Of a DNA stretch of 6,917 nucleotides, positions 6,231 to 6,917 are shown piece by piece (the first letter of the stretch is position 1; each line of letters begins with the position of its first letter). This DNA comes from Holophagaceae bacterium UBA706 (GTDB taxonomy: Bacteria; Acidobacteriota; Holophagae; Holophagales; Holophagaceae): NCBI GenBank assembly GCA_002298155.1, contig DBME01000416.1, positions 1-6,917 of the forward strand, in the 5' to 3' direction. The translations under genes and the position numbers were made by a program. The notes under the pieces were generated by a model. That model did no database searches. It worked only from the letters and a program-made list of their open reading frames with translations, and was not told the DNA's origin.

Positions 6231-6875
6231 ATGAGCCGCCCGGGCCTGACCTACCGCTTCGCCAAGCGGACCCTGGACCTCCTCGGCGCCGCCTTCCTGC
6301 TCCTGGTCCTGGCACCCGTCCTGCTGGTGCTCTGGGTCCTCGTGCGCACGAAGATGGGGAGCCCTGCCCTCTTCCGCCAGGAGCGGGCGGGCAGGAACGC
6401 GCGCCCCTTCATCATGGTCAAGTTCCGCAGCATGCTGGACGCCCGGGACGCGGACGGCAAGTCCCTGCCGGACGCCCAGCGCCTCACCCCCCTGGGCCGT
6501 TTCCTGCGCAGGTCCAGCCTTGACGAGCTGCCGCAGCTCTGGAACGTGCTCAAGGGCGACATGAGCTTCGTGGGTCCACGGCCGCTCTATCTGGAATACG
6601 TGCCCCGGTACTCCCCCACCCAGGCGCGCCGCCTGGAGGTCAAGCCCGGCATCACCGGCCTCGCCCAGATCACCGGCCGCAACGCCATCGAATGGGCCGA
6701 CCGGTTGGCCATTGACGTGGATTACGTGGAACGGGCCTCTTTCCTATTGGATCTGGAGATCCTGTTGCGCACGGTACGCAAGGTCATCAAGTCCGAAGGC
6801 ATCCCGGCGACGGGCCTGGGAAATACGAAGTTCATGGGTGCCCCTGACACCCAGGTGGCCAAGCGGAAACCCTAA
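6231..6875 (+). CDS. PglC-type monotopic phosphoglycosyl transferase (second copy)
   Basis: This 214-residue transferase would load a phospho-sugar, plausibly the amino sugar made next door, onto polyprenyl phosphate at the inner membrane face. One hydrophobic segment (about 15-38) carries A28-P29, the position of the helix-breaking Ser-Pro of PglC. Then come FRQERAGRN (48-56), KFRSM (64-68), the catalytic pair D98-E99 in SLDELPQLWNV, GDMSFVGPRP (109-118), and a PGITGLAQITGRNAI segment followed by DVDYVE, very like the C-terminal half of PglC. The last 20 residues or so are polar and unconserved. The ATG at 6231 follows the aminotransferase stop by 7 bases; the only ribosome-site candidate is GGTGA overlapping that stop, so translation may depend on coupling. 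It resembles the minus-strand transferase in layout but differs at many positions, for example ITGRNAI against VNGAGRN, so the two probably handle different sugars. The TAA ends at 6875. Confidence 0.94.
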   Translation: MSRPGLTYRFAKRTLDLLGAAFLLLVLAPVLLVLWVLVRTKMGSPALFRQERAGRNARPFIMVKFRSMLDARDADGKSLPDAQRLTPLGRFLRRSSLDELPQLWNVLKGDMSFVGPRPLYLEYVPRYSPTQARRLEVKPGITGLAQITGRNAIEWADRLAIDVDYVERASFLLDLEILLRTVRKVIKSEGIPATGLGNTKFMGAPDTQVAKRKP

Positions 6876-6917
6876 CCTCCCATCTTTTTCTTTTTCGGCG
6901 ATCCTCGGTAACCCCGG

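Noticed and set aside
6876..6917. A T-rich stretch after the second sugar transferase (TTTTTCTTTTT) as a terminator
   Set aside because: No GC-rich hairpin precedes the T tract; the window ends shortly after, so nothing more can be said.

Overview
The window is one part of a surface-glycan (O-antigen, exopolysaccharide or protein-glycan) gene cluster from a high-GC bacterium. All seven genes have roles expected in making or decorating a lipid-linked sugar. The strongly G/C-ending codons, Shine-Dalgarno-type start sites and bacterial -10/-35-like promoter point to a high-GC Gram-negative, for example an acidobacterium or a deltaproteobacterium. This is an impression only, because no taxonomic marker is present.

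Layout: two transcription units diverge from an AT-richer intergenic region at 4755-5020. Leftward (minus strand, 4754 down to 51) lie five tightly packed genes: (1) a 581-residue protein joining a PglD/NeuD-type hexapeptide acyltransferase to a FemAB/GNAT-like acyltransferase; (2) an ATP-grasp ligase; (3) a HAD-family phosphatase; (4) a small PglC-type phosphoglycosyl transferase; (5) a PIG-L-type deacetylase. Gaps are 7 and 4 bases, followed by two 4-base ATGA overlaps, so this is almost certainly one translationally coupled operon. Rightward (plus strand, 5021-6875) lie a DegT/PglE-type PLP aminotransferase and, 7 bases later, a second PglC-type phosphoglycosyl transferase.

How they may work together: PglE-, PglD- and PglC-like proteins are the aminotransferase, acetyltransferase and membrane phosphosugar transferase of the UDP-di-N-acetylbacillosamine route. 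The core chemistry suggested is therefore a 4-amino-4,6-dideoxy sugar that is N-acylated and loaded onto a polyprenyl phosphate. The 4,6-dehydratase (PglF type) that would supply the 4-keto substrate is not in the window, nor are any GT-A/GT-B glycosyltransferases, flippase or polymerase. The minus operon adds a deacetylase that could expose a sugar amine, plus an ATP-grasp enzyme and a FemAB/GNAT-like domain that could place an unusual acyl or aminoacyl group on it. That decoration pathway is inference. The most unusual items are the double-acyltransferase fusion and the two initiating transferases facing opposite ways around one control region.

The control region holds a good minus-strand promoter (which also decides the start codon of the fusion gene), a weak plus-strand promoter candidate overlapping a short repeat, and a small terminator-like hairpin with a T7 tract just before the aminotransferase. 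Positions 1-50 and 6876-6917 hold no gene that I can support.
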